A stretch of 64,000 nucleotides of DNA from Vandiemenella viatica (taxonomy: Eukaryota; Arthropoda; Insecta; Orthoptera; Morabidae), in NCBI GenBank assembly GCA_031002005.1, contig JARYHS010009186.1, forward strand, positions 181,438,437-181,502,436, written 5' to 3'. Each line of letters opens with the position of its first letter. Within the stretch, counting starts at the first letter, position 1. The position numbers and the translations under genes were made by a program. The notes under the pieces are model-generated. The model did no database searches, was not told where the DNA came from, and saw nothing but the letters and a program-made list of their open reading frames with translations. This document shows positions 30,370 to 41,375 of this stretch, in pieces.

Positions 30370-31410
30370 TATGCTATGGGTAAAATCCAAGTGCTTCTCC
30401 CATTTCAAAAGAGGTAAAATGTCAATTGATGATCAACCTCATTCTGGAAGGCCTTCAACAGCCCGAACCAACGAAAATGTCACAAAATTCGCAAAATCAT
30501 CCTGAAAGATCAACAACATACAATTGAGGAAGTTGTGGAGCTGTCTGGAATGACTTGGAGCTCAGTTCAGCACATTTTAAGTGAGATTTAAGTATGAGAA
30601 GGGTAGCTTGGTATACTTGGACAGGCAAAAGTGGAGAGCGCTCTCACACCACACCCGGGAAACTGGAGACGGAAGAAGAAGAAGAAGAAGATGATGATGA
30701 TGATGATGATGATGATGAAGAAGGGTAGCTGTCAAATTTGCACCTTGACTGCTGACTGCACAGCAAAATAAGATCGTTTGGAAGCATGATGTGCTTTGAA
30801 GAAAAAGCTCTGAAATGATCCAAACTTTTCTTTCAGGATCATCACAGGTGATGAATTGTATTGGTGTAATAATGACCCAGAAATAAAGCAAAAATCGAGC
30901 CAATGGCAGATTCCAAGCTCGCCTCGTGCCAAGAAAGCAAGACAAGTGAATCAAACATCAATACAATGTTGATTTGTTTCTTCGATGTGTGCAGATTTGT
31001 CCATTCAGAGTTTGTTCCACCAGACCTTGAAAATGTTTGAAAAATATTGCTCAACAATGTGTGATTGATTTGTCACAGTCGGATGACTGGTTCTTCCACC
31101 ATGATAATGCTTCTTCTCCCACAGCCCTCTCTCTACACAGATTTTTGTCAAGAAACGCCATGGCCCCTGTGCTCCCATCCCCAGCCCTATTAACCAGACC
31201 TTGCCCCTCCCCCCTTTTCACCTTCTTTTTATTCCTTCAAATGAAAAGATACATGAAACAGGAAATATTTTTCCAGTGTAGATGAGGTGAAGCAAAATGG
31301 ATGGATATATTGTCAGGCATCTCTGAAGAGGAGAATAAAAAATATTTTGAATAATGGTATAAAATATTGGACAAGTATATCAGTTTCAATGGAGAGGACA
31401 GGGGATTGAT
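30370..31410 (+). pseudogene. Mariner transposase relic
   Basis: Pieces in order: QPHSGRPSTARTNENV, a helix segment with EEVVELSGMTWSSVQHIL, then IITGDELYWCNNDPEIKQ with SSQWQIPSSPRAKKARQV (first catalytic Asp region), then DDWFFHHDNASSPTALSL (second Asp region) and a degenerate PPYSPDLAP zone, ending in LDKYISFNGED. The order is that of mariner (DD34D) proteins. Frameshifts and stops are many, and the copy is interrupted by an inserted 110-bp element at 30609. Terminal repeats were not found. Confidence 0.8.
30609..30718 (+). mobile_element. Short LINE/SINE 3'-end insertion with 12-bp TSD
   Basis: AGAAGGGTAGCT occurs just before (30597-30608) and just after (30719-30730) an insert that starts TGGTATACTTGGACAGGCAA and ends in a (GAA)n(GAT)n microsatellite. 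That is a retrotransposed 3'-end fragment with its target-site duplication, inserted within the mariner relic and therefore younger than it. Confidence 0.8.
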
Positions 31411-32328
31411 TGTATTTTCTCAAAATATATACACAAATTAAAAAAAATTGTTTGTTCTGGGTATTCCTATGTACAATACTGACATCATGTGGTAGGTCTG
31501 GAGTGTAAACTAAGTGGATAGGTCAAAAGGGGGGGGGGGATTTGGTAGAAAGCTAAACTCATTCATTTTATATCACTGTTAAGCTAGGGTACAGAATACA
31601 CAACAGCATGTGGATTTTTATTTCCACCATTTAATTACCTCTGTATTTTAGATATGCTATATACTGACAGTGCTTTGAATGCGTGTGACCTGAAGCTGTA
31701 GTACTTAGGTCATAAAAACCCAGTAAATTTGAACTAACCTATATGCGATGGCGCATTACATGCCGAAAATATTAAGCACGCGCTACTTAGACTCAAATTG
31801 GCTTATGGGTGTCACACTGTCACACATGATTTTATACACCAGTGACGGTTCATATTGTTATGATGTTTTGGGAAAATAGCTCTTTTGATTCAGATTGTCA
31901 GCATGTCACCACGCAGCTTGTTAATAAAGTAATTATAATTTTGATCTGTAAAATGAATTTCAGTGCATCTTTAACTATAGTACTCACTGAAGTGTTATTT
32001 CAAATTCAAAGTGTAGTGTGAAATGGCGCTGTAAACTTTACGAGGCTTATCGGAAATGTTTTTCCAGCGCGTTTTCATAATCCAAAATTGCGTAAATGAC
32101 CTGTGGAAATCTTTTAAGCAAAACAAAGAATCATTCCCCATTAATAAAGAAAGATAAAATAACATCAGCAATAGAAAACAATAAATGCAGCTCTTCTTAG
32201 GTTGTTGTTGTCTCTTTTTTTTTTTTTTACCTGCAGGTGTAGTTTGTTCTATTTGATCAATTAATAAACAATGATGAATGATGATGTACATTCTTACATC
32301 CTTACATCCTTTTTTGTGTGGTCTCTAG
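31411..32328 (+). other. Intron tail, nothing recognised
   Basis: Holds a G11 run at 31529-31539 and a T12 run near 32216. The last part before the exon has the pyrimidine tract CATCCTTTTTTGTG, GTCTCTAG. No element recognised. Confidence 0.5.
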
Positions 32329-32550
32329 GTTCAAGCTGACGCAGATAAAGCTAGCTCAGAATCTGCACAACATTTGTCCCAGTTGCAAAGTCAGCTGGAC
32401 AATGAAAGGTCTCTTCTCAAGTCACTTGAAGGAAAGCATACAGCAGTCTTGCTACAGTTGGAGGATATAACACAGAGAAAAATAGAGATTCAGGAGAAGA
32501 ATGATCAACTGGAGAAAAGAATAACTTTGATGAAACAAGAAATTAAAGAG
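32329..32550 (+). CDS. Rok: ROCK coiled-coil exon 1
   Basis: A 222-bp phase 0-0 exon encodes 74 residues: VQADADKASSESAQHLSQLQ, a segment with LDNERSLLKSLEGKHTAVLL, then QLEDITQRKIEIQEKNDQLE and KRITLMKQEIKE (window residues 325-398). Heptad patterning is clear, with leucines and isoleucines at a/d positions. In ROCK this long parallel coiled coil sets the distance between the kinase and the membrane-binding PH-C1 end. The donor is GTATGT. There is no catalytic content, and sequence conservation is lower than in the kinase part. Confidence 0.93.
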
Positions 32551-33805
32551 GTATGTATCCCTTGTATTTATAATAGAATCAAATGTTCATTAGTTGGAAA
32601 TACCTGGAACTAAAAATTGTACAAATTTATTTTGTTTTTGGATTAATTCCTTTCTCCTTCCTACTCCTCCAGCTGGATAATTTTAGGAATAATGTATCAT
32701 CAGATTTTTTTTTTAATTGTAGTCTAGCATAACTGTAAATAAAGATGCTAAATGAAGGACAATCAACTGTGGAGAATAGTAGTAACAGGGAGGAGCACTT
32801 TAATTAAAAAGATTACTATATGACACATCGGGGGAATTAAACATACATTTGTACAATAGGACATATACTATTCCATATGTTTAAAGTCTCATCAGAGTTT
32901 TTTTTATCACTGTGTCATTACAATCCCTCTGTCTTCAGCAGTGATAAATAATCCATTTACTTTCTCTATCCATATTTATATTCCATTTTAGTATTGTTTC
33001 GTTCTTTGTTTTGTAAGTACATTTGTGTATTTGGGAGAAAATGTGTAAGCTTGTAACATAATCATATTTCTATAATACTGAAGTAGAAGAGTCAGATATA
33101 ATCTAAACAAGAATCTGATTGCTCAACAAAAGTAAAGAACCAGAAAACATAAAAGTCAGTTAAATGCTAAATAATGGAAGAAAAAAAAATGTGTTTGGGT
33201 AAATGTTTTGGAAATTGACATTGAGTTCGCCATTCAGTTCATAGTGTCTCTGTAACTTTTCCAGAATACTCACAACGCCTGAAGAGATAACAGTAATCTA
33301 TTGTCAAGATGTTGTTTAAGAATATTAATTTTACATAAAACTGAAATTTTATGATTTTTAACAAATAATTTAAAATCTCATCATATTACTTTGAGTTACA
33401 TAAATAGTTTGTAATAACAGAAAATGTGTGCAAATATGGTAGACACCCCTGGCACACCCAATTAGGCCTTCAAATGAAATATCCAATTTTAAAAATCTTA
33501 ATAACTACTGCAGTCACCCATATAAATATTTTTTGTCACAGTCATATAATACACTCTGACATTTTGATCGAATAATCTTTTTTAAACTTAAGTAAATGAG
33601 ATTGTACATTGCTTACATATTAAATTAATAAATAAAAAGGAATAATGGATTGAGGTTGAAAGGTTACTGTTATATTACAGATATGTGTGTACATATGTGC
33701 ATGCCCTGCTAATGATTCCATCTGTGTGAATTTAAGTTTCTTTGAGGATAACAGTTTCATTTTAATGATTGTGTGTTCTATTCTGAACCAAAATTTTGTT
33801 TGTAG
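32551..33805 (+). other. Intron of 1.26 kb, nothing recognised
   Basis: AT-rich, with no repeat or relic I can name. The acceptor is TTTTGTTTGTAG. Confidence 0.6.
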
Positions 33806-33964
33806 GTGCTTCGTAAGGCTGAGACTGAATCTGAAACAAGGCGGAAAACAGAAGCTCTGCTTCAGGATCTTAAGCGGAAATTGGAGGATGAACAGAACAA
33901 GAGAACAAGAGAGATGAACAATAACCAACAAACAAATGACAAAATTAATATCTTGGAAAAACAG
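33806..33964 (+). CDS. Rok: ROCK coiled-coil exon 2
   Basis: A 159-bp phase 0-0 exon encodes VLRKAETESETRRKTEALLQ, DLKRKLEDEQNKRTREMNNN and QQTNDKINILEKQ (residues 399-451). RRKTEALL followed by LEDEQ closely follows the insect Rok wording at this point (ELRKKTEALL, LENEQ). The donor is GTAATA. Confidence 0.94.
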
Positions 33965-34875
33965 GTAATAATTATAGATATACCTCTTTTATGGTTAAGA
34001 GGGGGAGAGACAGAGAGAGAGAGAGAATGCTGTAGTTACCAGATTCTAAAGTTCTGTCCAAATACAAAATTAGGTGTTATAGCTTATGTGAATACAACAT
34101 ACAAAATTTAGTTTCTTTCAAAATGTGCAACACAACCAAATAATAGACAAATATTTTTATAGACTGAGGAATTGCTATTTTGTGGACAAAGAAACTGAAG
34201 CGGGTATTAAATTAAATTTACTGTATATGAAGAAAAAAAGGTTTTATTCAGGATAAATTGCGTAGTTACTGTTTCACACTGTATTTCGTAGTTACTAATC
34301 TGATTCTGAAGTGAAGTGCTTGAGTATTTCTCATATGCCTACATTGACTGTTCTTTGGTTTTTATTTGGAGGAACAAATCCCATCTCAACACAGTGTACA
34401 TGTGAAAAGGAGTGTAGATTAATTTACTAAAAGTTCATAGAAATATTTACACTGTTTACTGTTGAAGATTAATGTTAATAAGTTAGAAAATTTGAAATGC
34501 ATAAACCAAGCAGGTTAACACACACTATGTATGTTTAACTCATATTTCGATGACTGTTGTTGCAATTTGAATCTATCATTTCAGTCTGTTTTCCTAAAAT
34601 AATTCCAACTGGTCTTGAATGGATAATAGTCTGAACCTTTAGATTAGCAATCAGGAACTGAAATTTTATTCTTCTTTTAGCCAACACATACCTTAGGAAT
34701 TTCTGCCATTCAGTGCTGCTTTGATCAGAAAAATACACCACCATACACCAGTGAAGTACTAAAAAATACAATCTTTACATGTAGAGAATAACTGGCCAAA
34801 TACAAAATGATTAATTTTTTATTTGGGTGGTTTTCCTTAACATGAACTACTTTAGTGGGGAATCTTCTGTTTCAG
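33965..34875 (+). other. Intron of 0.9 kb with a GA microsatellite
   Basis: A (GA)n tract lies at about 34008-34026. The rest is unremarkable AT-rich sequence. Confidence 0.6.
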
Positions 34876-35101
34876 TTGACAGACATGCAGGAGAATAATA
34901 CTCGCCTTAAAAAGCATGTAGCAGAACTGACTATTGCAAAATCAACAGCAGAACAGGTTCAAAGCGAATTGCAAAGCAAGCTTACTTCTTTGCAAGTACA
35001 GAGAGAGACTTTACAGCAAGAAGTGGCTAGTCTAGAGGGACAGCTTTCACAAGAAAGGAGTTCTCGTTCACAGGCATCAGATTTGCAGCAGGAATTAGAA
35101 G
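34876..35101 (+). CDS. Rok: ROCK coiled-coil exon 3
   Basis: A 226-bp exon encodes LTDMQENNTRLKKHVAELTI, AKSTAEQVQSELQSKLTSLQ and a Gln/Glu-rich continuation ending in DLQQELE plus the first base of a glycine codon (residues 452-526). The acceptor is TCTGTTTCAG and the donor is GTAGTG. It is continuous coiled coil, with NTRLKKHVAEL at the place of TQKLKKHNAEL in fly Rok. Confidence 0.93.
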
Positions 35102-36099
35102 GTAGTGTTTGAAGCTAATGCTGTAAAAATGTTTTTAACTTATTCCTTTCTTGTTTAAACTAGCTATTAGTTGATTGTTACTGTTCTTTCTGTATTCTTT
35201 CTTTATATTATTCGACATTGATGTAGAAAGTTATGTCTTTGTAGGATTTTAATTTATATCGCCATGAATCAAATTAGTTTAAGATTCCATGCTAATGGTT
35301 TGTGCTGAGTAGTCTTATCCTTTAACTAAAGCATCATGTCAACATGAATTTATCTTCAACATTAAATCTTTCTTCTACTATTTTTTACCTCCTCTTCTTT
35401 GATGCACTTAAACTATCAATAAATAAGCTTCTGACAATGTGCTGCATGTTATCATTAAAAAAATGCTAAACGTTTTCCTTTTACTTAATTCAGTATTTAT
35501 ATATTTGTGTCCTCTATATTTCCTGGATTTTTTCAACCCTATTTTCAAAGATTTCATTATCTTCCATTACCTGCTGCTTACATTCAGTTACATTTCTACG
35601 CATATTTAATGTGACATGATTCTTTTTGATGGGGGTTGTAGTCTTGTGTTAATAATAATGAAACACTTTCTGTAAGCACCTCCAGAAATGTGAGATGTAA
35701 TGAATAATCTCTCTCATAAAAGTCATTTTATGTACTCCTTTGTTTCTATCATTTGCATACTTCCTCAAATGTATTTACCATAAACAGGAACAAGTGAAAT
35801 TAAAACATGAAAGTTTTAATTAAAAAAAAATGAAATTGTTTACCATAAAACTGTAAGATAATAAACATGCTACAAACCTTCACATGATAGCATAATTCAG
35901 GTGCATAAAACCACTATGGAAGCAATATAAATGTAGCTGCCTTGAAAATTGTACAAAGGAAATTTGGATCCTATTATTTTTTGTAGTAAATGTACAAAAC
36001 TTGTTTAAATTTATTGAAAAAAGAAGTTTCTGTGTTGTGATTAATGTTTGTCAGAGCAACAAGTCAATTAATGAGGTTATAAGTTAAAATGGCGTCACT
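35102..36099 (+). other. Intron, nothing recognised
   Basis: AT-rich sequence without ORFs or repeats that I can identify. Confidence 0.5.
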
Positions 36100-36430
36100 T
36101 CAGTTGAAGATGTTTTTTTTGTCTGTGCCAAGCTAAAGGGAACGTTGCAGCAGATGAAGCCACAATACAAGAAAACTGTCAGTTCTTTTAGATAAGTCAT
36201 GGTGCAGCACACCATGCTGCTGTTTGGTGCCATTCAAAGAGTTATGTTTGATGCTTGTGAAAAGCTTTTGTGGTGCTTTGAATGAGAAGGTGATGGCTTT
36301 CTTGCAAGAATCCATACTGAGAATGAAACATGGGTTCACTTTCACCAAGCAGAAATGAAGAGTGTGAGCAAAAAATGGCACCATTTCTCATATCCAAAAC
36401 TGAATCATAATCAAGGATGTTTTTACTGAT
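36100..36430 (+). pseudogene. Small mariner transposase relic
   Basis: On the + strand CEKLLWCFE, then EGDGFLARIHTENETWVHFH and KSVSKKWHH follow one another. This is the region around the first catalytic Asp of mariner (normally EGDxFLxRIVTGDETWVHH), with the Asp of GDE changed to Asn. Upstream frames carry more fragments. The sequence between 36430 and 37486 shows no further clear part. Confidence 0.6.
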
Positions 36431-37486
36431 ATTGTTTTGTATCAATACAAACATAGTTACCATAGTTACCAGTGCATCATATCCAACTTTTTTAAATAAT
36501 AATAAAGCAACGTGAATTGTTGTTTACAGTGTCTTGTTGCATCATGTGTGACAGTCACAGACCTGCATTTTTTGTTTATTCCTCATCTGGCATAATTGTG
36601 AGACCTTTTTCCAAGTGGTTTACACATGTTTGAACCACTCAAAGGAATAGTGAGAGGAAAGTAGTCCTTTTTGATTAAAAGAGTCACCATATGGTCCTAG
36701 AGAAAAACGCAAAAATATTCTAAAGCAATTCATGCTCGTTACAAGTGCTGAACGATTTATATTGAGTGTGGGAGAGATTATGTTGCATATTGATACAACC
36801 TTGTACCTCTTGTGTACAGTAAATAATACGACATTTTCAGTCACAATTTTTGTGAATAATGCCTACATTCTAAAAAGTGTAGTGTCCAAAACAGAGTTTT
36901 ATTTCCTGCTCTTGCACCAAGTAATGTAGCATCACAATACGTATCTCTGATTCTAAATCAGGTAATAAACTTTGAAACAGTGAAAACCCCATAAAAAATC
37001 TGTTTGTCAATTTTCATGTGATGTGGGACCAATAAAACTAACCGATGGACACTACCACCTTGCAAATTGATATAACAGTGTAGATGACTGGTTCACTGTT
37101 GGAGGGACTGACTTGATTAATTGAATAATAATCTGTGGAAAAAGCATTTGCTCTTCAAGAAAGTATTGGTGGATACAATAAATGAATAAAATTAGAAACA
37201 CGCTATGCTTGAACTACTAAGCATTTTTTTAGGTCATTTGAGTTTTAGAAATAATATGGGTACAAATATGGTGGTATATTTTGGGGAAAACTGCCTGTCA
37301 CTGTTTATTCTGAGGGACAGGGAGTCCAGTGTATGAATCAAGAAAATTAAATATTTCCAGTTTTTTTTTATGGTCATTTTATATAAGGACAAACTGTAAG
37401 CAAAGGCAATTAAGGGGTTATGAAAGATTAAAAGAAATCATTAAAAAAAAAAAGTTTCTGAACAGCTTTACATAATGAAATATGTA

Positions 37487-37728
37487 AACCGAGTGTGGTG
37501 GTGTAACGGTTAGCGTTCTGGCCTCGGGAGGACGGCGGTTCGAATCCCTGTCCGGGCATCCAGATTTGGGTTTTCCATGGTTTCCTAAATCACTCCAGGC
37601 AAATGCCGGGATGCTTCCTTCAAAAGGCCATGTCCCAATCCCTTCCCATTCCTTGCCCCCAATCCTTTCCCGTCTCTAAAGACGCTGTTAAGAGACTTTA
37701 AGCAGTTAAAAAAAAAAAAAAAAAAAAT
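37487..37728 (+). mobile_element. tRNA-derived SINE (family copy 2, full length)
   Basis: Head GTGGTGTAACGGTTAGCGTT (A-box region) and GGTTCGAATCC (B box, 37537-37547) are followed by the body GGGCATCCAGATTTGGGTTT, CACTCCAGGCAAATGCCGGG and CTTCAAAAGGCCATG, and a tail TTAAGCAGTT then A21. It is the most complete of three copies. A pol III transcript on the sense strand is possible in principle. Confidence 0.88.
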
Positions 37729-37974
37729 ACGTTACTGAAATATTACTAATGGCTAGGAAACAAAAGAAAAATCTACATACATTACAGTGTAGTATCCAAG
37801 TCAATCATCAGTGTACGATCAAACTGTGATTCATTGCTTTACTGCAGAGCAAAATTTTTGCTAATTCAAATGGTTTTCTTTGAATGAACTAAGTGTTTAT
37901 AAAATAGAAACAAAGAAATTGCAGCTAAACAAAATAGTTATATTTGTGTGCGAGTCCAGCCCAATGGTGTTGTA

Positions 37975-38195
37975 AAAGCAGTTTTTCAACAGCTTGCTCT
38001 TGGTAGGGTGTGGTGTGTGCTTACCCCTCCTTGTCAATAGGCCCTTTCTACATTCAAATATTATTACTTGTTTTCATATTCGTCTGTACCTCCTGCCTTC
38101 ATCATTGATAAGTGACTTGGTAAGTGACACGTATCCTTCCTTACCTTTATTACACAACAGCACTTGCATTGTCACTACTATCCAGTTTAAAGCTA
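37975..38195 (+). repeat. Foldback-family arm, single, + orientation
   Basis: Contains TACCTCCTGCCTTCATCATT, GATAAGTGACTTGG, then TATCCTTCCTTACC and CATTGTCACTACTATCCA, matching the outer arm of the foldback family. The remainder up to 38517 is AT-rich intron. Confidence 0.55.
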
Positions 38196-38517
38196 CATAT
38201 TTCAATCTATGTATCTTCACAAGTTGAAATTTCTCTATGCTGATTAAATTAATGCTTATTTTAAAAAAATTGCAAATATTTTTAATTACCATTAACTCTA
38301 AAATTATATCTTACAAGGCCTCACAAGGCAATGGATGATCAGACTAAGAAGTTTGCATTTTATTTTAGTGTAATCTTGTATCCAGTGACTGCACTTACAA
38401 AATTTTGATCCGATCAACATAAAAGATTTAAAAAAATATGTTTAAATTATACCTACTACTAACAAATCTGTTATTGCATACTAATTTTTTGACATGACTT
38501 TTTTTTTGTTCCATCAG

Positions 38518-38754
38518 GTCGACTGCAATCAATGCATGGTGAACTGGAACGAGCTCAACTGCGAGAAAATAAACTCACAGATGATAATCGGCAGCTGGGA
38601 GAAAGAGTCTCAACTTTGGAGAAGGAATGTGCATCCTTAGAATTAGAGTTAAAAGCAGCTCAAAACAGATATCAGCAGGAAGTCAGGGCTCATGAAGAAA
38701 CAGAAAGAAGTCGTCTTATGAGCAAAGAGGAAGCTAATATTGAAGTAGTAAAAG
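38518..38754 (+). CDS. Rok: ROCK coiled-coil exon 4
   Basis: A 237-bp exon completes the split glycine and encodes RLQSMHGELERAQLRENKLT, DDNRQLGERVSTLEKECASL, then ELELKAAQNRYQQEVRAHEE and TERSRLMSKEEANIEVVK (residues 527-605). DNRxL(G/L)E(R/K)(V/I)S(T/D)LEK and ELKAAQNRYQQEV are almost verbatim insect Rok. The donor is GTGAGT. The intron that follows is the longest seen, 13.7 kb. Confidence 0.96.
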
Positions 38755-39714
38755 GTGAGTGGAGCTCTAGTCATAGAAATATTAACAGTACCAAGCCAAG
38801 TAAATCAGAGGAATACAAATTAAGCTCTACTTCCATGGAGCATGCCGTCAGTTTTAATATGGAAATATTTGAGAATGTAAACCTCTCACTTATCAAAATT
38901 TGGAGCAATATAGCAGCCTGCATAAGCAAAAATGAAATTTAAAAAATATATGGACAACACCTAAATTGTGCATTCAAGAATGAAGTACAGGATGAGGAAT
39001 ACACTCGCAATTAACTTCACCAGGGTTGGTTTTTCATGTTAGGCCCAGTTGGGGTGATACCCTGAAAAGTTATTTGGTTGTCCTACCTAAAATACTAATA
39101 ATACCTTATAATTGGATCTCGTATTTTTAGGTTCTATAAATCGTATTTTAGGTGCCTAAAATAGGCTCTTTCCAGTGAAAAATAGGTTCTAAAATGTCAA
39201 AATTGTGTTTATGAAATATCATCCATAAAAATTAATTAATTTCTAAAGTAATATCGGGACACGTAATTTGGCAAAACATTTTTCAGTTTCACTGATTTTA
39301 GCTGGATGGGATTACCTAAAATTATTAAAACTTTTAATCATTTGTCACGTATTCCCTACTGATGGAGAAATAAATTTTGAATTCACAGCTGCTGGATATT
39401 TATTTACAGATACAAAAATTTGTATGTTTATATGTAAAAAAATTACTATATATTAATATTGTTATTATATTGTATTGTGTTTAACTATCTGTTTATAAAT
39501 AGTACAATAAATTCACAATGCAGATAGCTGTGTCAACATCTACACAAGTACATCTACAAGTACACAATTTACAGATTGTTAAACTATTGACCAAACACAA
39601 TTGGGCATTTTTTTTAACAACAAAATCACACCATCTATATATTTAAAACCCACTGTGTGCGATTTAGATTGTTTAACAATCTTCTATTGTCTGTGCGATT
39701 TTTAAAATTTTAAA
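38755..39714 (+). other. First part of the 13.7-kb intron, nothing recognised
   Basis: AT-rich. A stretch with repeated TAGGTTCTA and TAGGTGCCTAAAATAGG words at 39125-39200 looks repetitive but cannot be assigned. Confidence 0.45.
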
Positions 39715-39905
39715 TGGAAAAGAAAGGGAAAATACACTCAACACTCACCAAAGTTGAAGGGAGAAGGGCAGTTGCAACACAAAAAAAAAACACACAACAA
39801 AGAAAAAACAATATTTCGACACTAGTCTTAATCATGTGAGGTGAGGCATATGGCAGGGGGAAAGATGTGATCACATCCCAGCCCGCCACATAAATTTTAC
39901 GTTAA
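39715..39905 (-). repeat. Foldback-family arm, single, - orientation
   Basis: Reads AAAGAAAGGGAAAATACACT, CAACACTCACCAAAGTTGAA, later CAATATTTCGACACTAGTCT, TAATCATGTGAGG, CATATGGCAGGGGGAAAGAT. It is the left arm of the family. Minus-strand core at 39814-39836: TGATTAA, GAC, TAGT, GTC, GAAATATTG. Confidence 0.75.
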
Positions 39906-39954
39906 TTTGTTAAAACTGCACAGTTCTTTTAATGGTGTCAAATTAAAAGGTTCA

Positions 39955-40150
39955 AAAAGAGGGCAGTATAACTTGGATGTTAAATCACTTGACTGTAGCA
40001 CGAATGATCGAGATTTGATCCCCAATGAAGCCAAAGCTGAACATCCATAATGGCTCCCTAGGCCCACTCAGCCTTGTATGCAATGAGTACCGTGGTGGAA
40101 ACTCGGCTGTAACTTGGTGCTGACCCTGTCGCATCCTTGCGGTGCCAATG
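39955..40150 (+). repeat. Probable tRNA-derived SINE, second family
   Basis: ATCACTTGACTGTAGCACGA and GATCGAGATTTGATCCCCAA (a B-box-like word) are followed by CATAATGGCTCCCTAGGCCC, ACTCAGCC and AATGAGTACCG. This layout is that of a tRNA-headed SINE unrelated to the copies at 15226, 37487 and 40538. The A box is degenerate. Confidence 0.45.
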
Positions 40151-40527
40151 GCTGTGATAGTAATGCGGAGCTCTATTATTTATTTACCAGTTCTAACTAT
40201 ATTATTTTCTCACTATTAGTCACACCCCACAATGCCTGCTTTGAATCAAATGGTCTGCAATTAATTCATTTCATTCAAATGGTGAGGTTTACTAAAAATG
40301 TATGTCAGCCTAGCCATGTGCTTCGTTCTCTTCATGCTGGATTTATGTGTTTATCCAAAAATTGTGTGTTTTTTTATACAAAGCTCTCTTGCCTTCAACT
40401 TTCCTTATCATTTTCAGATTAATTGATGTTGTGTCAAATTTTCTGAAGTGAATACCATTTTCTTTTGTTGCTTCACTCGTGCTGACCTGGGTTTGCTTAA
40501 TGAAGCCTTTGACAATTGGGTTTCTTT

Positions 40528-40760
40528 TAGTAGCAAGACCTGGCCTCGCATTCGGGAGGACGGCGGTTCGTATCCCCATCCGGGCATCCAGATCTGGGTT
40601 TTCCATAGTTTCCCAAATCACTCCAGGCAAATGCCGGGATGCTTCCTTCAAAAGGCCATGGCCGAATTCCTTCCCATTCCTTGCCTCCCCATCCTTTCCC
40701 GTCTCTAAAGACCTCGCTGTTAGAGAGACGTTAAGCAGATAAAAAAAAAATAGTAGCAAG
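40528..40760 (+). mobile_element. 5'-truncated SINE with perfect 10-bp target duplication
   Basis: TAGTAGCAAG occurs at 40528-40537 and again at 40751-40760, immediately outside a SINE body (40538-40750). The body lacks the A box but keeps the B-box region (GGTTCGTATCC, one change) and the standard body, and ends TTAAGCAGAT then A10. Target duplication plus A tail shows LINE-mediated insertion. Confidence 0.9.
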
Positions 40761-41074
40761 GCAAAAAAACATTTAAATTTCACTACTTGTTAATCTTTGA
40801 TGTAGTGATTTCATTATCAGTTTCCATGTATTCTAATGTGCTACATTTCAGAAAATTGAAGAAATAAATGATAACCAAAATATTAACAGAATCCAAAGGG
40901 CTAAATGTTTATCTGTATTGCAGCATGATAGTTGGTGACTATTTTGTAAAGAAATGTCCACCTGAGTTAAAATCTGATCGTGCTCCATTCCCTGGTCAAA
41001 CAGAGTCAAAAGATATACAGTAAATATTAATGATGCAACTAAGGAAAATGGAAGCGGCTTCTAGGCGATATAAA

Positions 41075-41180
41075 TAAGAAAAGAAAGGGAAATTAACCCA
41101 CCACATACCAAAGTGTACGGATGTGATGAGAGAACACTAATGCTGACAAACAACTACACAATATTTCGGCGTCTGCCTTG
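41075..41180 (-). repeat. Foldback-family arm, - orientation, leading into a minisatellite
   Basis: AAAGAAAGGGAAATTAACCC, ACCACATACCAAAG, later CAATATTTCGGCGTCTGCCT is the family left arm. The minus-strand core at 41164-41184 reads TGAGCAA, GGC, AGAC, GCC, GAAA, and a 65-bp tandem repeat starts within it. Confidence 0.75.
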
Positions 41181-41375
41181 CTCACAAATAGAAAAACGGG
41201 CCATTAGGCTCGGAACGTGTGTGCACAACGAACGTTACCTAATGACTCACAAATAGAAAAATGGGCCATTAGGCTAGGAACGTGTGTGCACAACGAACGT
41301 TACCTAATGACTCACAAATAGAAAAACGGGCCATTAGGCTCGGAACGTGTGTGCACAACGAACGTTACCTAATGA
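41181..41375 (+). repeat. Minisatellite, 3 x 65 bp
   Basis: Units start CTCACAAATAGAAAAACGGG at 41181, 41246 and 41311 and contain CCATTAGGCTCGGAACGTGT, GTGCACAACGAACGTTACCT. The three differ by only two or three bases, so the duplication is recent. The unit looks like the loop side of the neighbouring foldback element. Confidence 0.95.

Noticed and set aside
30577..30954. Minus-strand ORF with a histidine-rich run
   Set aside because: The run is the antisense reading of the (GAT)n microsatellite; the frame crosses the mariner relic and an inserted fragment.
36620..36929. Overlapping ORFs near the small mariner relic as further transposase parts
   Set aside because: No mariner motif could be recognised in either strand beyond 36430.
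41181..41375. Evenly spaced repeats resembling a CRISPR array
   Set aside because: The units are head-to-tail without spacers (65-bp minisatellite), and the DNA is eukaryotic.
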